Origin: Dolichospermum planctonicum
Lineage (GTDB): Bacteria > Cyanobacteriota > Cyanobacteriia > Cyanobacteriales > Nostocaceae
Direction: 5' to 3'
NCBI RefSeq assembly: GCF_005402965.1
Contig: NZ_BJCF01000002.1
Coordinates: forward strand, 1-64,000
Length of the DNA stretch: 64,000 nt
Shown here: piece after piece, positions 37,548 to 46,974 of the stretch
How the letters are laid out: each line of letters starts with the position of its first letter
Numbering within the stretch: position 1 is the first letter of the stretch
Position numbers and translations under genes: made by a program
Notes under the pieces: model-generated
The model's input: only the letters and a program-made list of their open reading frames with translations
What the model was told of the DNA's origin: nothing
The model's database searches: none

Positions 37548-38696
37548 CTAAACACCCCAACTCAGTGTTAAAGGCCGCTGTACGACGACTTGATGATAAA
37601 GCTCTTCTAATTGGGTGATGTTATCATTCAGGGTATAGCGTTCCAATACCCGTTTTCTGGCTTTTTGTCCTAACAATGTTGTTAGTTCTGGATGATCTTG
37701 AAATAGTGGTAAGAGGGTTCTTAACTGCGATCGCACGCTTCTAGTATTAATTGCTACACCTGCACCCCGTTCTAAAACTTCTCCGTCAGCACCGACATCA
37801 GTAGCTAAACAGGCTAAACCACAGGACATTGCTTCTAATAGGGATAGGGATAGACCTTCTACCAAAGAAGGCAAAATAAATACATCAGACCCCCGTAAAA
37901 TTTCGATGCGGCGATTTTCGTCAGCAATAAATCCTAACCAGATGATCCCATGTTCTCGCCCATAAAAGGATTCTAAAGAAGGTTTTAATGGACCATCACC
38001 GACAATAAGTAATTTTGTATTAATTCCCATATCTGATTGTTTCCAAGCACGCAAGAGAGATTCAACGTTTTTCTCCTGAGCGATTCTTCCTTGGTACACA
38101 AATAAACGTTCAGCGCCAAATTCTGTTTTGATTTGGGAATATCCGGGAGAATACTTAATAGGATCTACACCATTAGGAATTACAGCAATTTTGTTTTCCC
38201 GCACCCCCATATTTGAGAGTAATTCTCTCTGAATTTGGGAAAAAATAATTACGCGGTCATAATGATCTAAAAAAGGGGCATAAAGTTGATAAGCTAAGAG
38301 TTGGGTACTAGATAATAATTTTGCTCCTTTACCTGCAAATGGAGTGTGAAAAGTTGCAATTAGAGGTAAATTTAATTCTTCGCAAATTTCTGGTAAAACG
38401 AAGTCAAGAGTTGATAAAGTCAGAGAAGCGTGGACTATATCTGGTTTAATTTCTCTGAGGGAATCTTTCAAAACTTTAGTTGCTTTAAAAGAGGGAATAG
38501 TGTAAACCTGGGACTTGTAGATAAATGGTAGGGGAACTTCTTGAAAATTCGGCCAGTTGTCCGTGGTGGCTTCTTCCTGAGCGAAGTGTAGAAAACTAAC
38601 CTCATGTCCTCTATCTAATAAGCCGTTGGTAATTTCTCGACTGTAGGTGACGTTACCACAAAAGGGCGTTTTTTTTCCAATCCAAGCTATACGCAT
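37548..38696 (-). CDS. GT4-family glycosyltransferase
   Basis: 382 residues with the GT-B fold of family GT4: N-terminal MRIAWIGKKTPFCGNVTYS (acceptor-domain loop), GRIAQEKNVESLLRAW and the C-terminal donor-binding PSLVEGLSLSLLEAMSCGLA with the EX7E-type Glu pair. Such enzymes transfer a sugar from a nucleotide sugar to a lipid, glycan or small molecule; the substrate is unknown. I chose the ATG at 38696, which gives the family start; the frame extends 11 codons upstream. Confidence 0.88.
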   Translation of the reverse strand: MRIAWIGKKTPFCGNVTYSREITNGLLDRGHEVSFLHFAQEEATTDNWPNFQEVPLPFIYKSQVYTIPSFKATKVLKDSLREIKPDIVHASLTLSTLDFVLPEICEELNLPLIATFHTPFAGKGAKLLSSTQLLAYQLYAPFLDHYDRVIIFSQIQRELLSNMGVRENKIAVIPNGVDPIKYSPGYSQIKTEFGAERLFVYQGRIAQEKNVESLLRAWKQSDMGINTKLLIVGDGPLKPSLESFYGREHGIIWLGFIADENRRIEILRGSDVFILPSLVEGLSLSLLEAMSCGLACLATDVGADGEVLERGAGVAINTRSVRSQLRTLLPLFQDHPELTTLLGQKARKRVLERYTLNDNITQLEELYHQVVVQRPLTLSWGV

Positions 38697-38970
38697 TCTT
38701 TGGTTATCTATAAAAAAGGCGGGTGTCAACTATACTGTTTTAATTATGCAGTTGTGATAACAGAATTTTCGTTGATGATAAAAATTCAGTTACAGGTAAT
38801 TGAAAAACTAAATAATCTTGGTAATTAAAAATTCAATAAATAACTTTATTGATGATAAATATTAAAAAGTTATGAAATATTTACTTAATCACAACTTAAT
38901 ATACTGATTATTTAGTTTGTTTCCAGCCAAGGCTATTTTCCATCTGACTGGATTAAGTTTAGCATGAAAT

Positions 38971-40617
38971 TCATGATTTTGATGCAGTTGTTGATGATTT
39001 AGCATCCTCAGATGCACCAGTATTGTACCAGGTAAAGAGACCGCCGCATAAGACGATGACGGCTAGGGTAAAAAATACTGCTTTTAAGCCGATAAAAGTT
39101 TCTGCTATACCTGCTAAAGCCAGGGGGAGGGAGAGAGCAATATTAATCACATTATTTTGCAGTCCAAATACCTTACCGCGCATAGCTGGGGGTGTTTCAG
39201 TTTGAATTGCGGTTTGCATGGGTATACCGACCAAAGCGCCAAATACGCCCACTAAGGCTATAAATAAGAGTACAGGTAAGAGTTGGGTTGTAAATAATGA
39301 TAAACCAATTAAAGAGGCTGTCATGCCGATACAACCGCAAAAACTGAGTTGTTTGTAGGAAAAACGTTGACCAAATTGGCCGAGAATTGTCGCCCCCACA
39401 GCAACACCGACACCTGCGGAGGCTAGTAAAAAGCCGAATTGAGAGGCTTTCATATTAGGAATAATTTCCGCCATGCGCACAGCCAGAACAGTGAGGGCTG
39501 CAAAGACAGAAAATAAGATAATTAGTTGTAATAAAGCATTACGGATGCGATGATTTTCTTGGAGATAACGTAACCCGTCGCGCAGGTCTGAGAAAACATG
39601 GGGAAATTCTGTTTCTGGGGGGTGAGGTTTTTCGTTAGTTTGGAGTAAGAATAATATTAACCCAGCGATCGCATAACTACCACCGACCAAAATTTCTTTT
39701 CCCAAGCCACCACTACCACCTAATTGTATCCACAGTTTATCTGCTAATGCTAAAACTGGTTCTCCGACTGCAAAACCAACAATTACGGAAGCCATCATTG
39801 TTGTTGTATAAAGAGAATTAGCGGAAAGCAAATCTTGTTCTTTTACTATTAAAGGAATGGCGGCTTGTTCGGCTGGTGCAAAAAATTGTGTTAGGGTAGA
39901 AACCAGAAAAGTCACACCTAAAATAATCAAGAAACCCACTGGTAAAACTCCCACAGGCTGCCAATTATGAGTGAACCATAATAAAGCAGGAATGAGTAAA
40001 ACCAGAATACCGCGCCAAATATTTGATGCTACCAAAACAACTTTTTTTGACCAACGATCTACAAACACTCCAGCAAGAGAACCAAATAATACTGCGGGAA
40101 TTGTAAAGGCCATCATTAAAGCGGAAACCCAACCGCTAATACTTTGATCACTAGCTTGAAACTGGCTATTAATCAAAGCGATCATTAATACTAAATAAAC
40201 TTTATCAGCTAATTGACAAAAAACTTGACCTGCCCAAAGAGCCAGGAAATTCTGATTTTTTAATACAGGTAAAAAACCCGCTCGTTGATGATTTTCTGAA
40301 TCTTGACCTCCCGAACCACTATCCATTATTGGTGGAGTTTCTGGTATTATTTCCGTTGCTACTGAGTCCTGATCCTGATCACAATTAATTTTGCCATTTA
40401 TCTGGGTAATTTCTAGTGGTTTAGGGATATTAGTCAAGGGAATTTCTGACGTAAAACTTCCAGATTCAGAAATATTATTGAGTGATATTTCTGAACTATG
40501 AATATGACTTAGTTTAGGTGAAGAAGCAACATTATGATCTGATGATCTATGGTTTTTTTTAGCTTCGCTAGGTGAGTGAGTTCGGCTTTTTCTATCTAAA
40601 TCAGACGATTGCATCAT
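38971..40617 (-). CDS. MFS transporter
   Basis: About 548 residues. The first about 120 residues are polar and Ser/Pro-rich, probably cytosolic and unstructured. Then about 12 membrane helices begin at [20 protein letters not shown], with the MFS-3-type motifs [20 protein letters not shown] and [22 protein letters not shown]. This matches the cyanobacterial MFS efflux-type transporters related to enterobactin exporter EntS. Its start overlaps the end of recO by 17 bases, so the two are probably coupled. Substrate unknown. Confidence 0.85.
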   Translation of the reverse strand: MMQSSDLDRKSRTHSPSEAKKNHRSSDHNVASSPKLSHIHSSEISLNNISESGSFTSEIPLTNIPKPLEITQINGKINCDQDQDSVATEIIPETPPIMDSGSGGQDSENHQRAGFLPVLKNQNFLALWAGQVFCQLADKVYLVLMIALINSQFQASDQSISGWVSALMMAFTIPAVLFGSLAGVFVDRWSKKVVLVASNIWRGILVLLIPALLWFTHNWQPVGVLPVGFLIILGVTFLVSTLTQFFAPAEQAAIPLIVKEQDLLSANSLYTTTMMASVIVGFAVGEPVLALADKLWIQLGGSGGLGKEILVGGSYAIAGLILFLLQTNEKPHPPETEFPHVFSDLRDGLRYLQENHRIRNALLQLIILFSVFAALTVLAVRMAEIIPNMKASQFGFLLASAGVGVAVGATILGQFGQRFSYKQLSFCGCIGMTASLIGLSLFTTQLLPVLLFIALVGVFGALVGIPMQTAIQTETPPAMRGKVFGLQNNVINIALSLPLALAGIAETFIGLKAVFFTLAVIVLCGGLFTWYNTGASEDAKSSTTASKS

Positions 40618-41530
40618 GGTTAGTGGCAAAATAAGAGTCAATCAAAGTGGCAGAGTGAATTGGTCGTTCTAAATGATACTGGACGTACTGGCGTAAAACT
40701 TGCTCAACAGCTAACCATCCAGAATAGTCGGCTGCATCTATTTGTATTATCTCTATTTCCGACAGATGTTGAAGCATAAACAGTTCTTTTCCGTTCAACA
40801 GGTAAGAAACAACTGGTAACTCCTGCTGATAAAAAACCGTTTTATCACTAGGGTCAGAGGCCAAGGATTGGGTATTGGTAACATTTGTCTTTGTTTTTCC
40901 GTTCATTTTCCGATGTTCCCATTTTCCCTGCTGTATTTGCTGTTGCAAATTTTTCCAGGCCTCTAAACAAATTATCCCACCAGAGGGAATACTAAATCCA
41001 ACTTGCCAATGGGGATTTTTCCAGTCTGGAGTTAAAAACCGCTGTGTTAAGCAACAAAATTCTACTTGTGGTTTTAGACCCGCTAAATTTAAAAGCTGAA
41101 ATACACCTTGAACTAAACAAGCGACTACAGCTTTTATTTCTGTTCCAGGTATATATTCTATACGCTGAATATGTTTATTAAATAATTCATAAATTTCTAT
41201 TTGGGGTTGTTCGCTTAAAAATTGACATAAGACTATTTCAGCTAAATATTGACTAGCAGCTAATTTACCCAAATTCCTAGATAAACCCGGATAATTTTTA
41301 ATAGTTTCAGCCTCAATAATTATATTGAGATTTTTGCCGGGAGAAATTAGTAATTCATTAATCACAAACATCCCCATTTTACCGCCCAGACTGGAATTTT
41401 GTTTACGCGCCCCAGTCGCCACTGCCCGAATTAAACCAAATTCCTGGGTAAGAATTGTGACTATTTTATCCGATTCGCCCAGGGGCTGAGTTTTGAGATT
41501 GATACCAGTTGCTTTGTAGGTTTTAGTCAT
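40601..41530 (-). CDS. recO: DNA repair protein RecO
   Basis: RecO helps load RecA in the RecFOR pathway. The 309-residue protein has the N-terminal OB-fold start [20 protein letters not shown] and [21 protein letters not shown], followed by the helical C-terminal domain. The zinc-binding Cys set of bacterial RecO is reduced here (CC at about residue 163 only). A Gln-rich stretch with a TNVTNTQSL insertion (about 205-235) is variable. deoC is directly upstream. Confidence 0.92.
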   Translation of the reverse strand: MTKTYKATGINLKTQPLGESDKIVTILTQEFGLIRAVATGARKQNSSLGGKMGMFVINELLISPGKNLNIIIEAETIKNYPGLSRNLGKLAASQYLAEIVLCQFLSEQPQIEIYELFNKHIQRIEYIPGTEIKAVVACLVQGVFQLLNLAGLKPQVEFCCLTQRFLTPDWKNPHWQVGFSIPSGGIICLEAWKNLQQQIQQGKWEHRKMNGKTKTNVTNTQSLASDPSDKTVFYQQELPVVSYLLNGKELFMLQHLSEIEIIQIDAADYSGWLAVEQVLRQYVQYHLERPIHSATLIDSYFATNHDAIV

Positions 41531-41559
41531 TAGTTACTAGTAAAAAATTTTCATATTAT

Positions 41560-42237
41560 CTATTCCCCGACCGGGTTATTACGTTGACGAAGTAAATCTA
41601 CACCACGGGATGTGCCTAATCGAGTCGCACCAGCTATAATTAGATCTAAGGCTTCATTGTGTGTACGAATACCCCCTGATGCTTTGATTCCTACCCGATC
41701 TTTTGCGATTTCCTTTAACAGCTTAATATCTGCTACAGTTGCCCCACCATTCCAACCTGTACTGGTTTTTAAGAATGCTGCACCAGCATCCATAGCCAAT
41801 TCTGCTGCTATTTTTTTCTCAGTATCAGTAAGAAGACTAGTTTCTAAAACTACCTTAACAGGCTGTCCGGCTTCTTCGCAAATTGTGGCAATTTCCTGGT
41901 GAACTTCGTCTGTTTTCCCGGCTTTTAACCAGCCTAAATTAATAACTACATCTAACTCAGTAGCGCCATTATCTACTGCTTCTTTAGCTTCATATAATTT
42001 CACGGCTGAGGTATTTGCACCATTGGGAAAGCCAATGACCGTACAAATTCGAGGATTTTTTTTATATAATAGTTCTGCTGCTTGCTTGACATAGCAGGGA
42101 TTTACACAAACGGAAGCAAAGTTATATCTATATGCTTCATCGCACCATTGACTTATCTGTTCTGGGGTGGCAATTGGTAATAGCAGAGAGTGGTCAATAA
42201 ATGGTGCAATATCAATGTTTGGATAGTCTAATGCCAT
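41560..42237 (-). CDS. deoC: deoxyribose-phosphate aldolase
   Basis: Cleaves deoxyribose-5-phosphate to glyceraldehyde-3-phosphate and acetaldehyde. The 225-residue protein shows [25 protein letters not shown], the Schiff-base Lys in FLKTSTGW and the phosphate-binding [13 protein letters not shown]. recO follows 29 bp downstream. Confidence 0.97.
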   Translation of the reverse strand: MALDYPNIDIAPFIDHSLLLPIATPEQISQWCDEAYRYNFASVCVNPCYVKQAAELLYKKNPRICTVIGFPNGANTSAVKLYEAKEAVDNGATELDVVINLGWLKAGKTDEVHQEIATICEEAGQPVKVVLETSLLTDTEKKIAAELAMDAGAAFLKTSTGWNGGATVADIKLLKEIAKDRVGIKASGGIRTHNEALDLIIAGATRLGTSRGVDLLRQRNNPVGE

Positions 42238-42347
42238 CGTTTTTATTTTGGTGTAGAGTTTATTAAACTTGATGAAAATTAAAGTATTTCTTATATATTA
42301 AACCACAGATCAGGAGAAGTCAGAAATTAGTAGTATAGAGCGTGCGA

Positions 42348-42569
42348 CTATTCTGGCAAACCACTGTTTAAAAAGTCAAGAATAGTTTGTGCTAATGATT
42401 TTGCTGCTAAGTATGGTACACCATTGCCAACAGTTTTAAACATATTCGTAAGTGACATATTTCCTGGGAGTGAAAAATTAGCGGGTAAAGATTGAATTGC
42501 TAAAGCTTCTGCTACAGAAATACGCCTAATTTTGTAAGGATGTAAATGGACTTCATTATTACCATTGAA
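42348..42569 (-). pseudogene. DNA cytosine-5 methyltransferase C-terminal remnant
   Basis: 73 codons and a stop, preceded by an in-frame TAA. The reading has the end of a C5-methyltransferase: HPYKIRRISVAEALAIQSLP followed by FKTVGNGVPYLAAKSLA, matching the conserved R-x-SV-E-A-x-x-IQ-x-F/LP and motif X (GN.VP...A) regions. The catalytic PC motif and target-recognition domain are missing. It is the relic of a restriction-modification or orphan methylase between deoC and pdxJ. Confidence 0.7.
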
Positions 42570-42652
42570 TTAAAAAATTAAAAATTATTAGTATTTCCGC
42601 TAAAATCAACATCTGAAGACAGTAAAAGACAGCAAAGCAGGAGAAACCAGAC

Positions 42653-43375
42653 GTGCCTACACTCGGTGTAAATATTGATCATATAGCTACTATCCGTCAA
42701 GCTCGGCGTACAGTAGAACCAGACCCCATAGCAGCAGCATTACTAGCGGAATTAGCAGGTGCAGATGGCATTACTGCCCATTTACGCGAAGATAGAAGAC
42801 ATATTCAAGATCGAGACGTGCGACTATTGCGGCAAACCGTCAGAACTCATCTAAACTTAGAAATGGCTGCGACCGAGGAAATGTTAGCTATAGCCCTAGA
42901 CATCAAACCTGATTATGTTACCCTAGTACCAGAAAAGCGGGAAGAAGTGACCACAGAAGGTGGTTTAGATATTGTCGGACAAACTGCTAGAATAGGGGCA
43001 ATAGTGGATAAACTGCAAAATGCTGGCATTCCCGTAAGTTTGTTCATAGATGCCGAATTACCACAAATCGAGGCATCTGTCAAGGTAAAAGCCAAATTTA
43101 TTGAACTGCATACAGGACAATATGCAGAAGCCAAAGACGAAACAACTCGTCAGCGGGAACTAGCTTTATTAGCCCAGGGCTGTGAACAAGCCATTAAAGC
43201 GGGTTTAAGGGTAAATGCTGGTCACGGACTCACATACTGGAACGTTTACCCTGTGGCCGCGCTTCCAGGTATGGAAGAACTCAATATTGGTCATACTATC
43301 ATTAGTCGAGCCGCTTTGGTAGGTATAGAAAGAGCAGTTCGAGAAATGAAAGCAGCAATGGGGGGTAATTGGTAA
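42653..43375 (+). CDS. pdxJ: pyridoxine 5'-phosphate synthase
   Basis: Closes the pyridine ring in the DXP-dependent vitamin B6 pathway. The 240-residue TIM-barrel protein starts (GTG) [20 protein letters not shown] and has [14 protein letters not shown] and [17 protein letters not shown], as in the family. An AGGAG lies about 10 bases before GTG. Upstream is the methyltransferase remnant. Confidence 0.97.
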   Translation: MPTLGVNIDHIATIRQARRTVEPDPIAAALLAELAGADGITAHLREDRRHIQDRDVRLLRQTVRTHLNLEMAATEEMLAIALDIKPDYVTLVPEKREEVTTEGGLDIVGQTARIGAIVDKLQNAGIPVSLFIDAELPQIEASVKVKAKFIELHTGQYAEAKDETTRQRELALLAQGCEQAIKAGLRVNAGHGLTYWNVYPVAALPGMEELNIGHTIISRAALVGIERAVREMKAAMGGNW

Positions 43376-43467
43376 TTGGGTAAAATTCTGATCTTTTACC
43401 TCTTGCTACTGGGGAGTATTAGTTGCGAAATCCTGTAAATTAAATTAAAGTCAGACTTGAAACTTTT

Positions 43468-44187
43468 ATGAGTTCTACACCGAATAACTTACCCCTATGG
43501 GTACAGGACAGAGCTAAGGTAATTGCAGCCAGTACAGACGCTCAATGGCGCTATCAAAAGCCACCTGACTATACCCGTTCTCAGCAGAACCTAGCTAAAG
43601 AGAGTATTCACCATCATTTAGAAGGTACACTGGAAGCAATTGTGGAAAACCTAGTCAGAACCTTTGAAATGGAAGTTTCATGGAAAACCAACCCCCAACA
43701 GTGGTTATCTGTCGTTAATGACAAATTCCGGGTGAGCAGCAATGGCGGCCAACAATATACCGCTGCTGAATTAGGTGCAAAAGGTACTTATAATTTATTT
43801 ATGGCTGACTCTGAACATTACAAAGCTTCTGAAGAAAGTTTTGAATCATCCCATGATATCTTTCATAGTACCTTTCCCCAAGGATTTCCCTGGGAAGTAT
43901 TAGCAGTTTATTCAGGTCCGCCTCATGTTACATTCAAATGGCGACACTGGGGACATTTTCAGGGTAAATACAAAGATTATGCACCAACGGGGGAAACAGT
44001 AGAAATGATCGGTATGAGTGTTGCCCATGTTACCGATGATTTAAAAATTGTTTCCTTAGAACACTATTTTGATAATGCCCTGTTCTTGGAAAAGTTGACA
44101 GCAGGTGGCAAAATAGAAAATAGTGACAATAATAAAGGTAGTGGTTGTCCCTTTGGTTCTTGGTTTCAGGGATTAAAGAAAAGTTAA
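43468..44187 (+). CDS. SnoaL-like / NTF2-fold protein
   Basis: 239 residues, soluble. Motifs: QQNLAKESIHHHLEGTLEAI, WLSVVNDKFRVSSNGG, PPHVTFKWRHWGHFQGKYK, MSVAHVTDDLKIVSLEHYFD. The layout is that of SnoaL-type alpha+beta barrel proteins, including those annotated as plant 'pathogen-related' proteins and ester cyclases. It ends with a Cys/Trp tail (GCPFGSWFQGLKKS). The ligand is unknown. It follows pdxJ by 92 bp. Confidence 0.7.
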   Translation: MSSTPNNLPLWVQDRAKVIAASTDAQWRYQKPPDYTRSQQNLAKESIHHHLEGTLEAIVENLVRTFEMEVSWKTNPQQWLSVVNDKFRVSSNGGQQYTAAELGAKGTYNLFMADSEHYKASEESFESSHDIFHSTFPQGFPWEVLAVYSGPPHVTFKWRHWGHFQGKYKDYAPTGETVEMIGMSVAHVTDDLKIVSLEHYFDNALFLEKLTAGGKIENSDNNKGSGCPFGSWFQGLKKS

Positions 44188-44334
44188 TTATGCGGGGTAC
44201 AGCTTCAATACTGTACCATTATTACATTCCTGACTTCTGTTTTCATGATGTCAATGAAATGATGAATCAATACTAGAAGTCGGGGATGTTAACACCTTAC
44301 CATAGAATTATGGATTAGTCAGTAAACACAGAAA

Positions 44335-44664
44335 ATGGAAAAATATTATTACGTTTTGGCCAGTCAACACTTTCTCATAGAAGAAGAACCAATAGATGAA
44401 GTTCTCAAAGAACGGACTCGTCACTATCATGAACAAGAAAAAGAAATTGATTTTTGGTTAGTCAAGCAACCTGCTTTTTTAGAAGCACCAGAAATGAGAG
44501 ATATTAAAAAGAAATGTCCTCAACCAGCAGCAGCAATTATTTCCACTAATGCCCAATTTATTACCTGGCTAAAATTACGATTAGAGTATGTCATTACTGG
44601 AGAATTTTCAGCCCCTTCTCACACTATACCTAATGCAATAGCCTCTCTTAGCACCGTTTCTTAA
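44335..44664 (+). CDS. ycf54: Ycf54, factor of the Mg-protoporphyrin IX monomethylester cyclase
   Basis: 109 residues. YYYVLASQHFLIEEEPIDEV, KEIDFWLVKQPAFLEAPE, PAAAIISTNAQFITWLKLRLEYV and TGEFSAPS match Ycf54, which binds and stabilises the AcsF cyclase that makes the fifth ring of chlorophyll. It is soluble and conserved in oxygenic phototrophs. It stands between the SnoaL-like gene and a secreted protein gene. Confidence 0.92.
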   Translation: MEKYYYVLASQHFLIEEEPIDEVLKERTRHYHEQEKEIDFWLVKQPAFLEAPEMRDIKKKCPQPAAAIISTNAQFITWLKLRLEYVITGEFSAPSHTIPNAIASLSTVS

Positions 44665-44738
44665 TAGCGAACAGGGAATAGGGAACAAATCATAATTTCA
44701 CCTTTTCCCCAATTATCAATTATCAATATTATGATATT

Positions 44739-45392
44739 ATGCAAAAATTACCAACTTTATCGGGTGTTTTATTATTAGCATTTGCCCCCTTAATTAGCAA
44801 TATTCATCCTGTTATTGCTCAACAAAATTTTGCTAATTGTCAACAACCAAATATAGGGGAATATTTATTATTAGTATTGAGTCCGACACCGGAAAATCAA
44901 AAGCAGTTGCGTACTGCATTACCGACTGAGCAAAAAACAGTTGTTTGTCAGTATAACAACCAAACAGTAACGCGAGTTGGTGGTTTTACAAATATTGATG
45001 ATGCCAACCGTTGGGCGAGGTATATTCAAAATATAGTTGGTTTATCTGCCACTATTACCACTCGTGCAACAGAACCAGTGACCCGACAAGCAACTCAAAC
45101 AATACCAAACACACAAACTACAAAAATCACCTACGACCCCAAAATATTAGGGGAAGGTTATGCAATTCTGGTAGATTATTTTAACCGTCCAGAAATGGTT
45201 AGTAGTCTGCGAAACGCTGTAGGAGGTGATGTAGGTTTTGTATCCTATGGACAACGCCCTTACTTACTCGCAGTTTATACTACCAATCAAAAAGAAGCAT
45301 ACAATACATTAAAAAAACTCAGTGAAACCGGATTTGTGGCCATTTTAGCAGATGGTCGGAAAGTGGTTTTACTACGCTCAATTGTGCGTTGA
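44739..45392 (+). CDS. secreted SPOR-like protein
   Basis: 217 residues with a signal peptide (MQKLPTLSGVLLLAFAPLIS ... VIAQQ). Two similar segments follow: GEYLLLVLSPTPENQKQLRT ... VTRVGGFTNIDDANRWARYI, and GYAILVDYFNRPEMVSSLRN ... PYLLAVYTTNQKEAYNTLKK. Each resembles a SPOR domain (about 70 residues, beta-alpha-beta), which binds denuded peptidoglycan at division sites. The SPOR match is by eye and moderate. Upstream sequence is repeat-rich. Confidence 0.7.
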   Translation: MQKLPTLSGVLLLAFAPLISNIHPVIAQQNFANCQQPNIGEYLLLVLSPTPENQKQLRTALPTEQKTVVCQYNNQTVTRVGGFTNIDDANRWARYIQNIVGLSATITTRATEPVTRQATQTIPNTQTTKITYDPKILGEGYAILVDYFNRPEMVSSLRNAVGGDVGFVSYGQRPYLLAVYTTNQKEAYNTLKKLSETGFVAILADGRKVVLLRSIVR

Positions 45393-45441
45393 TAATTCTT
45401 AGTTGTGTTAGTTGTTAGTTGTTTATTAACTAATGACAAAC

Positions 45442-45653
45442 GACTAGTAGGCCGCCCTAGCTAACCAAGAAATAGTTACACCCAGAACCGAACCAGCAAT
45501 AACTTGAACTGGTGTATGTCCCAATAATTCCTTGAGACGGTCTTGGAAAAAGTCAGGTTTTTCATGAAATAATTCATCAATCATTTGATTAAGTATCCGG
45601 GCTTGCTTACCGGCAGCTTGACGGACACCAGCGGCATCATACATAACAATAAT
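45442..45653 (-). pseudogene. 212-bp duplicate of the 3' end of the PAP2-related gene
   Basis: Bases 45442-45653 match 46973-47184 with three differences. It encodes the last 66 residues of the PAP2-related protein (MYDAAGVRQAAGKQARILNQ ... LGVTISWLARAAY). The ATG that opens it is internal in the full gene (residue 88). It lacks the first half, including the membrane helices. All three differences are at third codon positions and silent. Cannot function as the enzyme; it marks a rearrangement. Confidence 0.9.
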
Positions 45654-46061
45654 CCTTGATCCCGGGGTTTTTGTCGTTCAAATTCTTGTTTAGTCATGAT
45701 GAATACTTGATAGCTGTGGTTTTCTTCAGGTGGCGATGAAAGTCGCTAACCCGCATTTCTCATAAACAATGCGATTCCTACGGAGCGCCTCGCTTTGGTG
45801 AGAAATCCGGGGTATTTCGTATAATATAATCAAAGCTGCGAATAACTCAACAACCGCAGTATCCCAGTTGAAAAACTCTGAAACTGCACATCTTAAAGGT
45901 TCAAAATAGTTCCTATTCGTAATTATCTCATTCCCAGTCGGAGACTGGGAATGCTATCACAGAGGCTCTGACTCCAGACTCCACTGTTTTTGAAGGCAGA
46001 GCCTTCTAGAATTCATTCCCATATAGAGTATGGGAACGAGAGATGGGAACGAGAAATTATT
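45654..46061. other. repeat-rich spacer
   Basis: 408 bp with no gene. It holds an inverted repeat (CCCGCATTTCTCA at 45750-45762 and TGAGAAATCCGGG at 45799-45811), a perfect hairpin (ATTCCCAGTC at 45930-45939 with GACTGGGAAT at 45943-45952), CAGAGGCTCTGACTCC repeats and GGGAACGAGA repeats to 46056. A short minus frame from 45697 (MTKQEFERQKPRDQG) runs into the duplicated fragment out of frame. Confidence 0.55.
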
Positions 46062-46673
46062 TTAATGTTTTTGGATTTTTAATTCACATTGTTGGAAAAT
46101 ATAATTCACCGCAGCAAATAATTTATCTAAATCTTGAATCATATACAGATTTTTATTTCGAGTAAATACATCACCAACCAACTTTCCAAATTGCCATATT
46201 TTCCCGTTAGAAACAATTCCAAAAATATCACTAACAAAATCATCATTAATTCTCTGAACTGCGATCATTTCAGCTAAACACTGACTCCAACCTTCTTCAA
46301 ATTTGTCTTGTTTAGCTTCAACTATCAAAAAATAAGGTTTATCAAAAACAATTGTACTTAAAGAGTTTCGCTGTGTCACAGTATAATCAGGAATACCTGA
46401 TAAATCCTCATCATAAGCTAATGCTTCATGACTCCAAAGAGTTAATTTACTTCGGTAAGGTTTCCATACTTCTTTCAATACTGGATAAATGAGATTTTCA
46501 CAAATAGCATCTTCCGAGTTATCAATAACTCCATCTGTAAATAGCAAGTCTAATTCCTCCTTAAAAGATTCCTTAGCCGGAAATTCTACTTCCAACATAA
46601 AATTAGATTGCACATACTTGATTTGAAATTTTTTAATGACTGAACTAATACTTTTATAATTGCTAAATGCCAT
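46062..46673 (-). CDS. PD-(D/E)XK nuclease-like protein
   Basis: 203 residues. The core reads GIPDYTVTQRN, then YFLIVEAKQDKFEEGWSQCL, which fits the PD-(D/E)XK fold: an Asp in PDY, then E-A-K after a beta strand. A region ahead (LTLWSHEALAYDEDLSG) and a C-terminal FGIVSNGKIWQFG strand pair are typical of cyanobacterial families of this type. These proteins are numerous in Nostocales and lack proven function; they may be restriction or DNA-repair related. It lies between the two copies of the duplicated PAP2 segment. Confidence 0.7.
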   Translation of the reverse strand: MAFSNYKSISSVIKKFQIKYVQSNFMLEVEFPAKESFKEELDLLFTDGVIDNSEDAICENLIYPVLKEVWKPYRSKLTLWSHEALAYDEDLSGIPDYTVTQRNSLSTIVFDKPYFLIVEAKQDKFEEGWSQCLAEMIAVQRINDDFVSDIFGIVSNGKIWQFGKLVGDVFTRNKNLYMIQDLDKLFAAVNYIFQQCELKIQKH

Positions 46674-46697
46674 AAAATTGTGTCAATCCTTAAATCC

Positions 46698-46779
46698 TTA
46701 TGACAAGGGAACAGGGAACAGGTTTTGGGCAACTTTACTTTTCGTTACTTATGTCGGTTTTTTTCCGTTCACCTACTTA
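46698..46779 (+). mobile_element. TAAGTAGG element, copy B (partial)
   Basis: Contains TTATGACAAGGGAACAGG, GTTTTGGGCAACTTTACTT and TTACTTATGTCGG, then CCTACTTA at 46772-46779. The other end (TAAGTAGGTTGGCGT...TTGTCG) is missing. The intact end lies exactly at the break of the helicase remnant (46769-46897). Confidence 0.65.
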
Positions 46780-46897
46780 TAGCTTCCCATTGTGCATCAC
46801 GAAAATCAGCGTTTGGGTTATTCAAAGCCTGACGCAGAAGGACTAATGCTTTTTCTCTCAGTATGGTTGTCATATATGCTGCGTATCTACTTGCCAT
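46769..46897 (-). pseudogene. RecQ-like helicase N-terminal remnant
   Basis: A 42-codon frame from ATG at 46897. MTTILREKALVLLRQALNNP then NADFRDAQWEAI resembles the N-terminal Q-motif region of RecQ-like DEAD/DEAH helicases of bacteria (usual reading FRDGQWEAI). Homology ends at EAI; the next bases are TAAGTAGG, the end of repeat element copy B, giving S-R-stop. The ATPase motifs that should follow are absent. The gene was truncated by the element, or the element was left behind after deletion. Confidence 0.55.
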
Positions 46898-46974
46898 ACT
46901 ATTGTATCACAAAGGATAACCAACACCATTTGTAATAGGTTGATCATCTGGGAAATCCGGGCAATTACCAATGA

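Noticed and set aside
45930-46056. Hairpins considered as a group II intron or retron RNA
   Set aside because: Short palindromes with no reverse transcriptase gene; they look like common dispersed repeats.
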